Assembly (NCBI RefSeq): GCF_005222205.1
Contig: NZ_CP032346.1
Span: forward strand, 911,001-975,000
DNA from: Azospirillum brasilense
GTDB taxonomy: Bacteria > Pseudomonadota > Alphaproteobacteria > Azospirillales > Azospirillaceae
DNA length: 64,000 nucleotides
Direction of reading: 5' to 3'
Positions 37,592-47,406 of the stretch are shown one piece after another. The notes beneath the pieces are model-generated. The model saw only the letters and a list, made by a program, of their open reading frames with translations, ran no database searches and had not been told where the DNA came from. The position numbers were made by a program, and so were the translations under genes. Position 1 is the first letter of the stretch. Every line of letters starts with the position of its first letter.

Positions 37592-40063
37592 ATGGACGCG
37601 ACCGTCACGCCCCCCTCCACCGACCGCAGCGACGCTGCCACGCCCCTGCCCCGGCGGCGACGGGCGCGCGCCGGCATCGTGCTGCGCATCTCCATCGGCC
37701 TGACCATCATGACCATGCTGGTCCTTCTGGTCGGCGTCGTGTCGCTGTCCTCCTTCCAGCTGTTCCGGGGGGAGGTGTCGGTCCTCTCCACCACCACCCT
37801 GCCGAAGGTCATCACCAGCGCCGAACTGCGCGGCTCGCTCCAGAAACTGGTCGCCCGCCTGCCCGTCCTGGCCGGGTCGGCCACCACCCCGCAGCGCCGG
37901 TCCATCTACGACGAGCTCATCAGCGAGCTGGAGTTCCTGAGCAAGCTGGTCGAGCGCATGCGGGATCTCCACCAGCAAGGGGAGCCGGCGGGCGACGGCG
38001 ACGAGCTGCGGCTTCTGGAACAGGCCCAATCCACGCTGCTGATCCTGGCGGCGACGGTGGCCGACCTGAACGCGGAGGTCGACCGGCAGATCGAGGCCGG
38101 CGCCCGTCAGGCGGAGGCGATCCGCGCGCTGGCCCAGCTCGCCGACGCGCTGGAGCGGCTGCCGGGGGCGGAGCCCGGAACCGGCGCGGCCGCGGCGGCG
38201 CCCGGCGGCGGTGGGATGCTGGGCGCCTGGGCGGTGCGGGCGGGTGCGTTGATGGCGCGGGCCGCCGGGGCGATGCAGACCGACCATCTGAACCGCCTGC
38301 GGGTGGAGCGGCGCAACGCGGAGCACACGCTGGCCGAGCTGGGCCGGCTGGCCGCCGCCACGCCCGAGCCGGAGGGGGCCGCGATGGAGCGCATCCGCGC
38401 CGACCTCGCCACGATCCTGGTGGCGCCGGGCGGGCTGTTCGACAGCTCCGCCGAGCGGCTGCAGGCGCGCAACCGCGCCCAGGCGCTGTCCGGCCAGTCG
38501 CGCGTCCTGGTGGAGACGGTGGACCGCTTCACCCTGGCCCTGTTCGACGCCATCCACGACCAGTCCACCGACCGCACCGGCGATCTGGCGGCGATGATCC
38601 AGGAGCGCTCGCGCATGGTGATGGTGCTGGGCGGCGCCTCCATCCTGCTGGCCATCCTGGTCCATCTCTTCTTCCGGCGCTTCCTCACCTCGCGGCTGGT
38701 CGCGCTGAACGGCGCGGTTCTGGCCCGCCTGTCGGGGAGCGACGCGACGGTGCCGGTGGAGGGCAACGACGAGATCACCGACATCGCCGCCTCCGTCCGC
38801 TACTTCATCGACGAGATCGACCGGCGCCAGATGGATCTGGCCGACAACGAGCGACGCTTCCGCGACCTGGTCGAGGGCTCCATCCAGGGCATCATCATCC
38901 ACCGCGATTTCCGCCCGCTCTACGCTAACGACGCCTTCCTGCAGATTCTTGGCAGCAGCCTGGACCGCGCGCTGCGGGTGCGCTCGGTGCTCGACTTCAT
39001 CGCGGAGGACAGCCGTCCGCTGGTCGAGGACAACTACCGCCACATCGTCGCCACCGGCCTGCCCAGCGAGCGGCGGCGCCTGCGCGCCCGCCGGCTGGAC
39101 GGGTCGGAGCGCTGGATCGAGCTGACCAGCCGCCGCATCGACTGGAAGGGGGAGACCGCCGTCCAGTCCATTGTCGTGGACGTGACCCGCGAAGTCGAGG
39201 CTGAGGCGGCGCTGCGCCGGTCCCGCGACGCGGCGGAGCAGGCGCTGCGCGAGCTGAAGGAGACCCAGGCCAGCCTGATCCAGGCGGAGAAGATGGCCTC
39301 GCTCGGCCAGCTCGTCGCCGGGGTCGCGCACGAGGTCAACACGCCCATCGGCATCACCATCACCGGCGCCTCGCAGCTCGCCGTGCAGTTCGAGGAGCTG
39401 ACCCGCCAGATCGCCGCCGGGGCCATCAAGAAGTCGGAGTTCCAGCGCTTCCTGGCCGACGGCGGGGAGATGGCCCGGCTGATCCTGTCCAACAGCATGC
39501 GCGCCGCCGATCTGGTGCAGAGCTTCAAGATGGTCGCGGTGGACCAGTCGAGCGACGAGCGCCGCCGGTTCGAGCTGAAGACCTACATCGGCGAACTGCT
39601 GCGCAGCCTGCGCCCGACCTACAAGGACGTGGCCGGCCTGGACATCGGCGTGGACAGCCCCGACGATCTGGAGCTGGACGGCTATCCCGGCGCGCTGTCG
39701 CAGATCCTGACAAACCTCGTCCTCAACGCGCTGACCCACGCCTTCACGCCGCACCATCGGGGCCGGCTGACCATCGCCGCCCGCCTGCTGCCGCAGGATC
39801 AGGTGGAACTGACGGTGGCCGACAACGGGCTGGGCATCCCGTCGGACATCCTGCCGAAGATCTTCGATCCCTTCTTCACCACCCGCCGCGGCAGCGGGGG
39901 CAGCGGGCTGGGGCTGCACATCGTCTACAACCTCGTCACCGGCACGCTGCGTGGCACCATCACCGTGCAGAGCATCCCCGGCGAAGGCACCCGCTTCACC
40001 CTGCGATTCCCGCGCGTCACGCCGACGGCGGGGGCAAGCGTAGGGAAGGCGGAACTGGTGTGA
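37592..40063 (+). CDS. Membrane sensor histidine kinase with PAS domain
   Basis: This is a protein of 823 residues. Membrane segment one lies at about 30-52, a long periplasmic helical region at 53-345, segment two at 346-365 (MVLGGASILLAILVHLFF), then HAMP, PAS (about 425-535), and a coiled coil. The phospho-acceptor is His580 in LVAGVAHEVNTPIGI; the ATP domain has DNGLGIPSDILPKIFDPFFT and GSGLGLHIV. The kinase core resembles group-4 (HPK4) kinases. No response regulator lies nearby. It is coded directly after the dead 5'-nucleotidase, which may serve as its periplasmic ligand sensor. Confidence 0.88.
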   Translation: MDATVTPPSTDRSDAATPLPRRRRARAGIVLRISIGLTIMTMLVLLVGVVSLSSFQLFRGEVSVLSTTTLPKVITSAELRGSLQKLVARLPVLAGSATTPQRRSIYDELISELEFLSKLVERMRDLHQQGEPAGDGDELRLLEQAQSTLLILAATVADLNAEVDRQIEAGARQAEAIRALAQLADALERLPGAEPGTGAAAAAPGGGGMLGAWAVRAGALMARAAGAMQTDHLNRLRVERRNAEHTLAELGRLAAATPEPEGAAMERIRADLATILVAPGGLFDSSAERLQARNRAQALSGQSRVLVETVDRFTLALFDAIHDQSTDRTGDLAAMIQERSRMVMVLGGASILLAILVHLFFRRFLTSRLVALNGAVLARLSGSDATVPVEGNDEITDIAASVRYFIDEIDRRQMDLADNERRFRDLVEGSIQGIIIHRDFRPLYANDAFLQILGSSLDRALRVRSVLDFIAEDSRPLVEDNYRHIVATGLPSERRRLRARRLDGSERWIELTSRRIDWKGETAVQSIVVDVTREVEAEAALRRSRDAAEQALRELKETQASLIQAEKMASLGQLVAGVAHEVNTPIGITITGASQLAVQFEELTRQIAAGAIKKSEFQRFLADGGEMARLILSNSMRAADLVQSFKMVAVDQSSDERRRFELKTYIGELLRSLRPTYKDVAGLDIGVDSPDDLELDGYPGALSQILTNLVLNALTHAFTPHHRGRLTIAARLLPQDQVELTVADNGLGIPSDILPKIFDPFFTTRRGSGGSGLGLHIVYNLVTGTLRGTITVQSIPGEGTRFTLRFPRVTPTAGASVGKAELV

Positions 40064-40089
40064 TCAGGCGGCGCTCTGGAAAGGGGAGG

Positions 40090-40422
40090 TCAACGCACCT
40101 CGCCCTCGAACCAGTGGCGGCCCTTGCGGTCCTCCACCTCGATCACCCAGACATCAGGGTCGTAGCGGGTCTGGCGGGCGATGTAGGCGTCGGCGGTGGC
40201 CTCGTCCACCGGCTCGGCGCCGGTGCCGCGCGACCAGCGCAGCCGCTCCTCATCGCGCACCTGGACCAGCACGCTGAAGGTCCGGTCCAGCCGGTTCAGC
40301 TTCAGGATGACCGTGCCGCGGCTGGGGTCCCCCTTGCGCAGAACCATCATGGTGACGCCCTCGGCATCGGCGGCGCGGATATGCGCCATCACCCAGAGGT
40401 GAGTCGGCAGACGGTCGTCCAT
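40090..40422 (-). CDS. DUF1491 family protein
   Basis: This 110-residue cytoplasmic protein opens RLPTHLWVMAHIRAADAEGV and has VLRKGDPSRGTVILKLNRL and the C-terminus GRHWFEGEV. These are features of DUF1491, conserved in alphaproteobacteria without assigned function. It converges with the histidine kinase gene and is divergent to the TPR-glycosyltransferase gene. Confidence 0.8.
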   Translation of the reverse strand: MDDRLPTHLWVMAHIRAADAEGVTMMVLRKGDPSRGTVILKLNRLDRTFSVLVQVRDEERLRWSRGTGAEPVDEATADAYIARQTRYDPDVWVIEVEDRKGRHWFEGEVR

Positions 40423-40488
40423 GGAAATCCTCGCTCCGGGAAGGGTCGGGGGCTCGCCTTCGGCAAAGTCCCGGTGTAGACAACGGGC

Positions 40489-41943
40489 ATGGCGACACTC
40501 CTGGACGTTCTCGACGCCGCCGTCAACCACCACATGGCCGGGCGCCTCGCCGAGGCGGCGCAGGATTATCGCGTCGTGCTGGCGGTGGAGCCGGCGCAGC
40601 CCGACGCCCTTCATCTGCTTGGCGTGGCAGAGGCCCAGCGCGGCGCCCATGGTGGGGCGGCGGCGCTGATCTCCCGCTCCTTGCGGCTTCGCCCCGACGC
40701 GGCGTCGCCCTGGGCCAACCTCGGCGGCGCCCTGCGCGCGCTCGGCGCGGCGGAGCGGGCCGACACCGCGCTGGCCCGCGCCCTGGCCCTCGATCCGGCC
40801 CTGGCCGATGCCCTGACGAATTTGGGTTCGGTGCGCCACGCGCTGGCCGACCAATCCGCCGCGCTGGTGTGGCTGGAACGCGCGGAGCGGCTGCGGCCCG
40901 GCCATCCGGACACCGCGCTCAACCGCGGCGTCGTGCTGCGCGACGCGCGACGCTTCGCGGAGTCCGACGCCTGCCTGGACGCACTGCTGGCCGCGCGGCC
41001 TGACCACGCCGAGGCGCATCTGGCGCGCGCCGTCGGCCGGCTGGTCCGAGGCGACCTGCGCGCCGGATGGGACGAGTTCGAGTGGCGCCCGCGCCGCCTG
41101 CCCGCCCCGCCCTGGGCCGGGGAGCCGCTGGACGGCCGGCGCATCCTGCTGCACGCCGAGCAGGGATTCGGCGACACCATCCAGTTCGCCCGCTACGCCC
41201 CGCTGGTGGCGCGCGCCGGGGGGCGGGTGATCCTGGACGTGCACCCGCTGCAATTCCGTCTGCTGCGCTCGCTGGGACCGGAGATCGAGGTGCTGGTGCG
41301 CGGCCCCGCCCCGGCGCCGCACGACCTCCACTGCCCGCTGATGAGCCTGCCGCGCGCCTTCGGCACCGACTTGGCAAGCGTCCCCGCCCCTCCCGCCTAC
41401 CTCGCCGCCGAGGCGGACGAGGTGGCGCGCTGGGGACGCAGGATCGCCGAAGTTGATGCGGGGACGGGGTCCGGACCACGCGTCGGCCTCGTCTGGGCGG
41501 GCAACCCCAATCACCGCAACGACCGCAACCGCTCCATCCCCGTCGAGCGGCTGGCCCCGCTGCTCGACACGCCGGGGCCCCGTCTGTTCAGCCTGCAGAC
41601 CGGCGACGCCAAGGCGGCCCGGCCCGACGCCCTGCCCGACCTGACCGCGGGCATCCGCGACTTCGCCGACAGCGCGGCCATCCTGGCGAACCTGGACCTC
41701 GTCATCGCGGTCGACACGGCGACCATCCATCTGGCGGGCGCGCTCGGCGTGCCGGCGTGGCTGCTGCTGCCCTACGCGCCGGATTGGCGCTGGCTGCTCG
41801 ACCGTACGGACAGCCCCTGGTACCCGTCGCTGCGCCTGTTCCGCCAGCCCCGCCCCGGCGACTGGGGCAGTGTCCTGCACGCCGTCGCCACGGAGCTTGA
41901 ACGGTTCGCCGCCGCTCAGTTGGCGCCGCAGAAGCAGTCGTAG
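40489..41943 (+). CDS. TPR protein with GT9-like (ADP-heptose transferase-like) domain
   Basis: In 484 residues, TPR repeats fill about 1-185 (AEAAQDYRVVLAVEPAQPDA, HLLGVAEAQRGA). The C-terminal part starts ILLHAEQGFGDTIQFARYAP and has RVGLVWAGNPNHRNDRNRS and VIAVDTATIHLAGALGVPAW, the hallmarks of GT9-like domains fused to TPR. The donor and acceptor are unknown. Two other TPR-glycosyltransferases (58027, 61270) share the same N-terminal module. Confidence 0.8.
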   Translation: MATLLDVLDAAVNHHMAGRLAEAAQDYRVVLAVEPAQPDALHLLGVAEAQRGAHGGAAALISRSLRLRPDAASPWANLGGALRALGAAERADTALARALALDPALADALTNLGSVRHALADQSAALVWLERAERLRPGHPDTALNRGVVLRDARRFAESDACLDALLAARPDHAEAHLARAVGRLVRGDLRAGWDEFEWRPRRLPAPPWAGEPLDGRRILLHAEQGFGDTIQFARYAPLVARAGGRVILDVHPLQFRLLRSLGPEIEVLVRGPAPAPHDLHCPLMSLPRAFGTDLASVPAPPAYLAAEADEVARWGRRIAEVDAGTGSGPRVGLVWAGNPNHRNDRNRSIPVERLAPLLDTPGPRLFSLQTGDAKAARPDALPDLTAGIRDFADSAAILANLDLVIAVDTATIHLAGALGVPAWLLLPYAPDWRWLLDRTDSPWYPSLRLFRQPRPGDWGSVLHAVATELERFAAAQLAPQKQS

Positions 41944-42146
41944 GGATCGCTCCCGCTCCAGGCCGGGCGGGTGGATGAGAAAGAGCTTGCGACAGGCGGC
42001 GCCGGCATCTCCGCCGCCAGCAGAGTGGCGTTGAAGGCGGCCACATCGAAGGGCTGCGGGTCCGGACGATCGAAGCGGAGCGGCGCGTTGCCGAGCGCGT
42101 GCCCCAGCAGGGCGGCCCCCAGCAAGGGTATCAGAAGTTGCTCCAC
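41916..42146 (-). CDS. Small membrane-anchored unknown protein
   Basis: This is a possible 76-residue protein. It begins with a hydrophobic helix (EQLLIPLLGAALLGHALG) and ends in a curious acidic Cys tail (SGSDPYDCFCGAN). The GTG at 42146 has GGAGGG about 12 bases before; a TTG three codons upstream is possible. The reverse strand here is also the last codons of the TPR-glycosyltransferase gene (28-base tail overlap). Codon-position GC looks coding, but no family is recognised. Confidence 0.45.
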   Translation of the reverse strand: MEQLLIPLLGAALLGHALGNAPLRFDRPDPQPFDVAAFNATLLAAEMPAPPVASSFSSTRPAWSGSDPYDCFCGAN

Positions 42147-42407
42147 ACGGTCCAAGCCGCCCTCCCCCGGCGGCCCCACCGCCGGCCTGTTTCCCGTTTT
42201 CCTTTCCCCTTCTACCGCAGCCCCCACCCGGCCACGCCCTGTCCTTAGGTCATACCGATCGGATGGGCCGATGGGAGGGGAGCTTTCTTCCCTCCCCCGC
42301 ACAGGCTGCTAGGCCAATTTTTCCCAGCGCGCGGCAAAAAGGGGGCCGGCGCGGTCGCCTCGGAGGCTTATTCATACAAATCAGCGCGTTAGGGAAGACC
42401 CCGAAGT

Positions 42408-42423
42408 TGGCATCGTCCTTGCT
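42408..42423 (+). promoter_or_regulatory. Sigma-54 promoter of flgE
   Basis: TGGCATCGTCCTTGCT matches TGGCACN5TTGCW with one mismatch and correct GG-N10-GC spacing. It lies 50 bases before the flgE start. Flagellar genes of many alphaproteobacteria are sigma-54 dependent. The rest of the 42147-42472 gap shows nothing else certain. Confidence 0.75.
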
Positions 42424-42472
42424 TACCCGAATGGCAACGATTTATGCCCTTTCCGCGTGGAGATCCCTGGCC

Positions 42473-45400
42473 ATGAGCATCTTCGGTTCGATGACCACCG
42501 CCGTCCTCGGCCTGAGCGCGCAGTCGAAGGCCCTCGGTCACATCTCTGACAACATCGCCAACGCCTCGACGGTCGGCTACAAGCGGGTCAACACGGCGTT
42601 CGAGACGCTGGTGCTGCAATCCAACGAGCGGTTGCACGCGCCGGGCGGCGTGACGGCGGCGCCGGTCTTCATGAACAACATCCAGGGCAACCTGACCCAG
42701 GTGCAGAGCCCGACCAACGCCGCCATCCAGGGCCAGGGCTTCTTCAGCGTGTCCAAGCTCAGCCGCGGCCTGACCGGCCCCGGCCAGCAGGGCGAGACGG
42801 TGCAGACCCAGACCGGCACGCTGAACGCCGACAACGTCTATTACACCCGCGTCGGCGACTTCGAGCTGGACAAGAACCGCTATCTGGTGAACAGCGCCGG
42901 CTTCGCGCTGAACGGCTGGATCGTCGACGACGTGACCGGCCAGTTGAAGAAGGACGTGGTGCAGCCGCTCCAGGTCAACACCCTGACCGACAAGCCGCAG
43001 TCGACCAACAGCATCACGCTGGGCGCCAACCTGCCGGCCACCCCGACGCCGGGCGTGCCGATCCCGTCCTCCAGCATCCAGGTCTACGACACCCAGGGCA
43101 ACGCCCGGACCATCCAGTTCAACTGGCGCCAGGACGCCGCCAACGCGTGGCGCCTGGGCATCGAGGCGCCGGGAAGCTCGACGCAGCCGGTCGCCGGCTC
43201 CTTCACCGGCGGCGCCGCCTCCATGGCGGCGGGCAGCCAAGTGTCCGGCGTGACCCCGGTGGCCCAGGTCAGCCAAGTGCTGGTCAACGGCACGACGTCC
43301 GTCCCGTCCTCGTCGGTCACGATCAGCGGGCGCACCAACTACTATCCGGACGGCACGTCGCAGGACAACATCCGGATCGGTGACACCTACACACTGAACA
43401 TCAACGGCAGCGCTCCTATCACGGTCGCGGTGACCGCCGCGAACATCGCGAACTTCTCGAGCTTCACGGACGTTGCGAACGCGCTGGCCAGCGCCGTCAA
43501 CGCGATGGTGCCGGCTCCCTATACCGCCGAGATCGACGGCAGCGATCCACGCAAGATCCTGGTGAAGAAGCTGGACGGTTCTCCGGTCGAGATCAGCGGC
43601 AGCTTCTCCAACGCGGCGCCGCAGCTCAGCACGGTGAGCGGTCCCTCGACCAACCTGACCGGCTCGGTCAGTGGCGACCAGCGCAGCACCTTCACCTTCT
43701 CCACCGCCGCCATCGATGTGGGCGACGAGTTCCGCATCACCGTGGCGGGCAAGGAGTTCAAGACGCGCGTCACCTCGGCCAACATCGGCACGCTGGGCGA
43801 CATCAACGGCGTGGTCGCCGATCTGGCAAGCCAGATCAACGGCGCCGTACCGCCGTTGGGCATCAACGCCCTGATCGGCACAGCCACCGTACCCGCGGGG
43901 TCCGCCAACCAGCTCGTGCTGGACGGCACGCTCGCGACGCAGACCTTCACGGCCACTTACGGCGTGACCAACGCCGACAGCCGAAAGAACAACATCACAG
44001 CCTCTACCCCGGTGGACTACACGGCGGCCACGGTGACGCCCATCCAGGTCCCTAATCCACCCGCACCCGCACCCGCCACGGTTGAAATTACGCAGATTTC
44101 CTTCCCAACGGCGGCAAGCCTGAAGGTGCCGGACCAATACATCGTCAACGTGCTGGGCACCGAGTTCAAGACGACAGTCTCCTACTCGAACATCAACACG
44201 CTGAACGACATGAAAGGCGTCGTCAACGACCTGATGACGCAGATCAACAACGCCGGCCTTGCGGTGGGCGCCACGGTCAACGCCGCAGGTGACCTGGTGC
44301 TGACCGGCACGACGGCCGGCACAGCGCTGGGCGTCAGCGGCAATAAGCTGGACATCACCGGCACCGACAACGTGCGGGTGGGCGACAGTTACACCGTTCG
44401 GGTGGACGGCGTGCCCTACGCGGTCTCGGTCACCGCCGACAACATCCTGACCATGGGAACCTACGGCGGCATCGCCAACGCGCTGGCGGCCCAGATCAAC
44501 TCGGCCCGGCCGCAGGCGCCGGTCATCGCGTCGGTGGTGAACTCGCAGCTCCAGGTCACCGCCCGCAACCCCGGCACGCCCTTCAAGATCGATCAGGAAT
44601 ACAGCTCGGGCTCGGCCTCCAACAACCAAGTGAACGGCCCGACGATCAGTGCGCCGACGGACTCCCGCGGCCAGCGCCAGGAATTCTCCTACCCGCAGAC
44701 GCAGATCGACATCGGCGACGTCTATTCGGTTTCGGTCGACGGAACGCCCATTTCGGTGAAGGTGGACAAGTCCAACTACGGCAACCTCCAGGACATCAAC
44801 GGTGTCCTGCAGGAACTGGCCAACCGCGTCAACGCCGCCAACCTGAACGTCGTCGCCACCTCGACCGGCGGCCGGCTGACCCTCACCCACAACACCTCGA
44901 CGACCGGCAAATTTGAGGCGAAGGCCAGCATCCAGAACGCCACCGGCAGTTCCGGCACGCTGACCGCCTCCACCACCACCTCCAACGTGGCGGGGGTGCG
45001 GCAGTCGGAATCGGTGACGCTGACCGGCACGCCGGGCGACAAGGACGCCGAGTATACGGTCATCGTCAATGGTTCGCCCATCACCTACAAGACGACCGGA
45101 GAGGAGACCTCGATGGAGACCATCGCGGCCAGCCTCGCCAATCTGGTGAACAAGAACACCTCCCTGCCGGTGACGGCCAGCGCCGAGGGCAGCGTGCTGA
45201 AGCTCGTCGCCAAGTCGGCGAGCGGCACCGCCGGCGATCAGTTCATTCTGGAAACCGCCGCCCAGGCCGGCACCACCCCGGCGCACGTCCTGCTGAACTT
45301 CGGCACCGATCCCGGCAACGTCGGCACCATCACCAGCGTCAGCACGGCCAAGGTCGGCACCGGCACGGCGGTGACCTCCGCCAACCAGGGGCTGGGGGCG

Positions 45401-45907
45401 GACGCCAACGTGACCTTCACGGTGGATTACGGCTTCGGCCCGCAGCAGATCACGCTGAACCTCGGCCAGATCGGCAAGTCGGGCGGCGTCACCCAGTTCG
45501 CCGGCAGCGAGATCAACGTGCGCGAGCTGGTGCAGGACGGCGCCTCGCGCGGCCAGTACAAGGAGGTGGTCTACGGCGACAACGGCGACGTGATCGTGAA
45601 CTACGACAACGGCCGCAGCCGCGTCATCGGGCGCATCCCGGTGGTCACCTTCAACAACCCCAACGCCCTGCAGCGCGAGGCGGGCGGCGTCTACATCGAG
45701 ACGGACGACGGCGGCCGGCCGAACTTCAACGACCCCGACACCAACGGGGCCGGTGCGGTGGTCGCGAACAGCGTGGAGTCCTCCAACGTGGACATCGCGG
45801 ACGAGTTCACCAAGCTGATCGTCACCCAGCGCACCTATTCCGCCAACACGAAGATCGTCACGACCTCCGACGAGATGCTCCAGGAAGTCCTCGGGCTGAA
45901 GCGCTAA
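42473..45907 (+). CDS. flgE: Flagellar hook protein FlgE, very large, with repeated modules
   Basis: It forms the hook joining basal body and filament. The N-terminus MSIFGSMTTAVLGLSAQSKA, DNIANASTVGYKRVNTAFET and C-terminus SSNVDIADEFTKLIVTQRTY with TSDEMLQEVLGLKR are the FlgE/FlgK-type coiled termini. Length is 1144 residues against a usual 400-700. The extra mass comes from at least six copies of one beta-rich module of 80-110 residues, near residues 300, 413, 550, 632, 743 and 851. Each copy has the pattern D.Y.V.V.G....V.V..........N..G.....A..IN. Start has GGAGA upstream; sigma-54 promoter at 42408. Confidence 0.92.
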   Translation: MSIFGSMTTAVLGLSAQSKALGHISDNIANASTVGYKRVNTAFETLVLQSNERLHAPGGVTAAPVFMNNIQGNLTQVQSPTNAAIQGQGFFSVSKLSRGLTGPGQQGETVQTQTGTLNADNVYYTRVGDFELDKNRYLVNSAGFALNGWIVDDVTGQLKKDVVQPLQVNTLTDKPQSTNSITLGANLPATPTPGVPIPSSSIQVYDTQGNARTIQFNWRQDAANAWRLGIEAPGSSTQPVAGSFTGGAASMAAGSQVSGVTPVAQVSQVLVNGTTSVPSSSVTISGRTNYYPDGTSQDNIRIGDTYTLNINGSAPITVAVTAANIANFSSFTDVANALASAVNAMVPAPYTAEIDGSDPRKILVKKLDGSPVEISGSFSNAAPQLSTVSGPSTNLTGSVSGDQRSTFTFSTAAIDVGDEFRITVAGKEFKTRVTSANIGTLGDINGVVADLASQINGAVPPLGINALIGTATVPAGSANQLVLDGTLATQTFTATYGVTNADSRKNNITASTPVDYTAATVTPIQVPNPPAPAPATVEITQISFPTAASLKVPDQYIVNVLGTEFKTTVSYSNINTLNDMKGVVNDLMTQINNAGLAVGATVNAAGDLVLTGTTAGTALGVSGNKLDITGTDNVRVGDSYTVRVDGVPYAVSVTADNILTMGTYGGIANALAAQINSARPQAPVIASVVNSQLQVTARNPGTPFKIDQEYSSGSASNNQVNGPTISAPTDSRGQRQEFSYPQTQIDIGDVYSVSVDGTPISVKVDKSNYGNLQDINGVLQELANRVNAANLNVVATSTGGRLTLTHNTSTTGKFEAKASIQNATGSSGTLTASTTTSNVAGVRQSESVTLTGTPGDKDAEYTVIVNGSPITYKTTGEETSMETIAASLANLVNKNTSLPVTASAEGSVLKLVAKSASGTAGDQFILETAAQAGTTPAHVLLNFGTDPGNVGTITSVSTAKVGTGTAVTSANQGLGADANVTFTVDYGFGPQQITLNLGQIGKSGGVTQFAGSEINVRELVQDGASRGQYKEVVYGDNGDVIVNYDNGRSRVIGRIPVVTFNNPNALQREAGGVYIETDDGGRPNFNDPDTNGAGAVVANSVESSNVDIADEFTKLIVTQRTYSANTKIVTTSDEMLQEVLGLKR

Positions 45908-45999
45908 GCGCGGTCCTGAATCAACGGGCGGCCGCGTGATCCGCGGCCCGCCCGGTCAACAGCAGACCGCTTTCCCCGTAGACGAAAGGTCCAACGGCC

Positions 46000-47406
46000 A
46001 TGTCCCTCTTTGGCGCCCTCGGCAGCGCGACGGCCGGCCTCCGTGCGGTCCAGGCCCAGGTGAAGCTGGTCTCGGACAACGTCGCCCGCGCCGACGACCC
46101 CACCCGCACCCGTCACACCGTGACGAACGTGCTGGATTCCAACGGGTTCGTCCTCACCTCCCAGTACCGCCGCGAGGTCGATTCCGCCCTGCTCAGCCAG
46201 GTGCAGGACCTGACCGCGCGCGAGGGCTTCTCGGCCGCCAAATCGTCCTACATGCAGAAGCTGGGCGACCTGCTGCGCACGACCAGCGGCAAGCCGCAAT
46301 TGAACGAATACGCCGAGGCCTTCCAGACCGCCTGGAAGGCGGTGGAGACCTCCCCGGAAAGCGAGGTCGCGCAGTACCAGCTCATCCAGGCCGCCGACAC
46401 CTTCGCGCGCGAGATCAATCGCGTGTCCCAGGGCGTGGAGGACATGGACCGCGAGATCCAGGGCGACCTCAGCCAGTCGGTCGGCGAGGTCAACCGGCTG
46501 CTGAAGGAAATCAACAGCATCAACAACAACATCGTGTCGCTGCAGGGCTACGGCTCGGCCGGCAACGAGGTGGCCGACAAGCGCGACGGGCTGATCCGCG
46601 AGCTGAGCACCTATGTCGGCGTGCGCACGATGACCCGTCCGGACGGCCGCGTCGCCGTCTTCACCCCCACGGGGCTGGCGCTGGTCGACAGCCAGGCGGC
46701 AAATCTTTCCTACGAGGGCGGCAATATCAACCTGACGGTGGGCAATCAAGTCACCAACGTCAACCAGCACCTGAAGGAAGGCAAGGTCGCCGCGCTGATG
46801 AACCTGCGCGCCGACGGCTCGACCTCCACCCCGCCGCAGCCGGCCAGCGCCGACCCGACCACCGAGGTGATTCGCAAGCTGCGCTCGCAGCTCGACGCCT
46901 ACGCGCAGATGTTCACCGGCTCCACCAAGCCCGGCGAGCCCACCAGCTTCCGCGACGCCTACGACCAGGCGAAGACGGTGCCGGGCGAGGAAGGCACGCA
47001 GTTCTTCATGGGCAACGACCGCTTCACCATCCACGTGAACGAAAACCTGCTGAACAACACGAAAAAGCTGAAGAGCGCGGCCGTCAAGGACGTGGTGACG
47101 GCGCTCAGCGCGACGGGCCGCAGCTTCCAGGCCGACGGGCTGAAGCTGGAGGGCGCGTCCTTCAGCTCCATCACCAGCAACATCACCGGCGGCTGGATGT
47201 CCGCGGCCAAGACCGCGCTGGACAAGAGTTCGATGGACAAGGACTCCCGCCAGATCCTGGAGGAGCGCTACCACGCGACGACCGGCGTCAACATCGACGA
47301 GGAAATCGCGAATCTGCAGCAGCTCCAGACCTCATACGCCGCGTCGGCACGGGTCATGCAAGTGGCCAACACGATGTTTGACGCGCTGGAGGCGATCGTC
47401 CGATGA
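46000..47406 (+). CDS. flgK: Flagellar hook-associated protein 1
   Basis: HAP1, the first junction protein between hook and filament. It has 468 residues, on the short side for FlgK. MSLFGALGSATAGLRAVQAQ, DNVARADDPTRTR, and YGSAGNEVADKRDGLIRELS (the conserved N...LxDxRDxLI) identify it. The C-terminus is NIDEEIANLQQLQTSYAASA then RVMQVANTMFDALEAIV. It lies 92 bases after flgE and its stop overlaps the flgL start. Confidence 0.92.
   Translation: MSLFGALGSATAGLRAVQAQVKLVSDNVARADDPTRTRHTVTNVLDSNGFVLTSQYRREVDSALLSQVQDLTAREGFSAAKSSYMQKLGDLLRTTSGKPQLNEYAEAFQTAWKAVETSPESEVAQYQLIQAADTFAREINRVSQGVEDMDREIQGDLSQSVGEVNRLLKEINSINNNIVSLQGYGSAGNEVADKRDGLIRELSTYVGVRTMTRPDGRVAVFTPTGLALVDSQAANLSYEGGNINLTVGNQVTNVNQHLKEGKVAALMNLRADGSTSTPPQPASADPTTEVIRKLRSQLDAYAQMFTGSTKPGEPTSFRDAYDQAKTVPGEEGTQFFMGNDRFTIHVNENLLNNTKKLKSAAVKDVVTALSATGRSFQADGLKLEGASFSSITSNITGGWMSAAKTALDKSSMDKDSRQILEERYHATTGVNIDEEIANLQQLQTSYAASARVMQVANTMFDALEAIVR

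Noticed and set aside
42389-45286. 965-codon leftward frame opposite flgE
   Set aside because: Antisense to a hook protein with clear termini; rich in Gly, Arg, Val and Asp repeats reflecting the FlgE modules.
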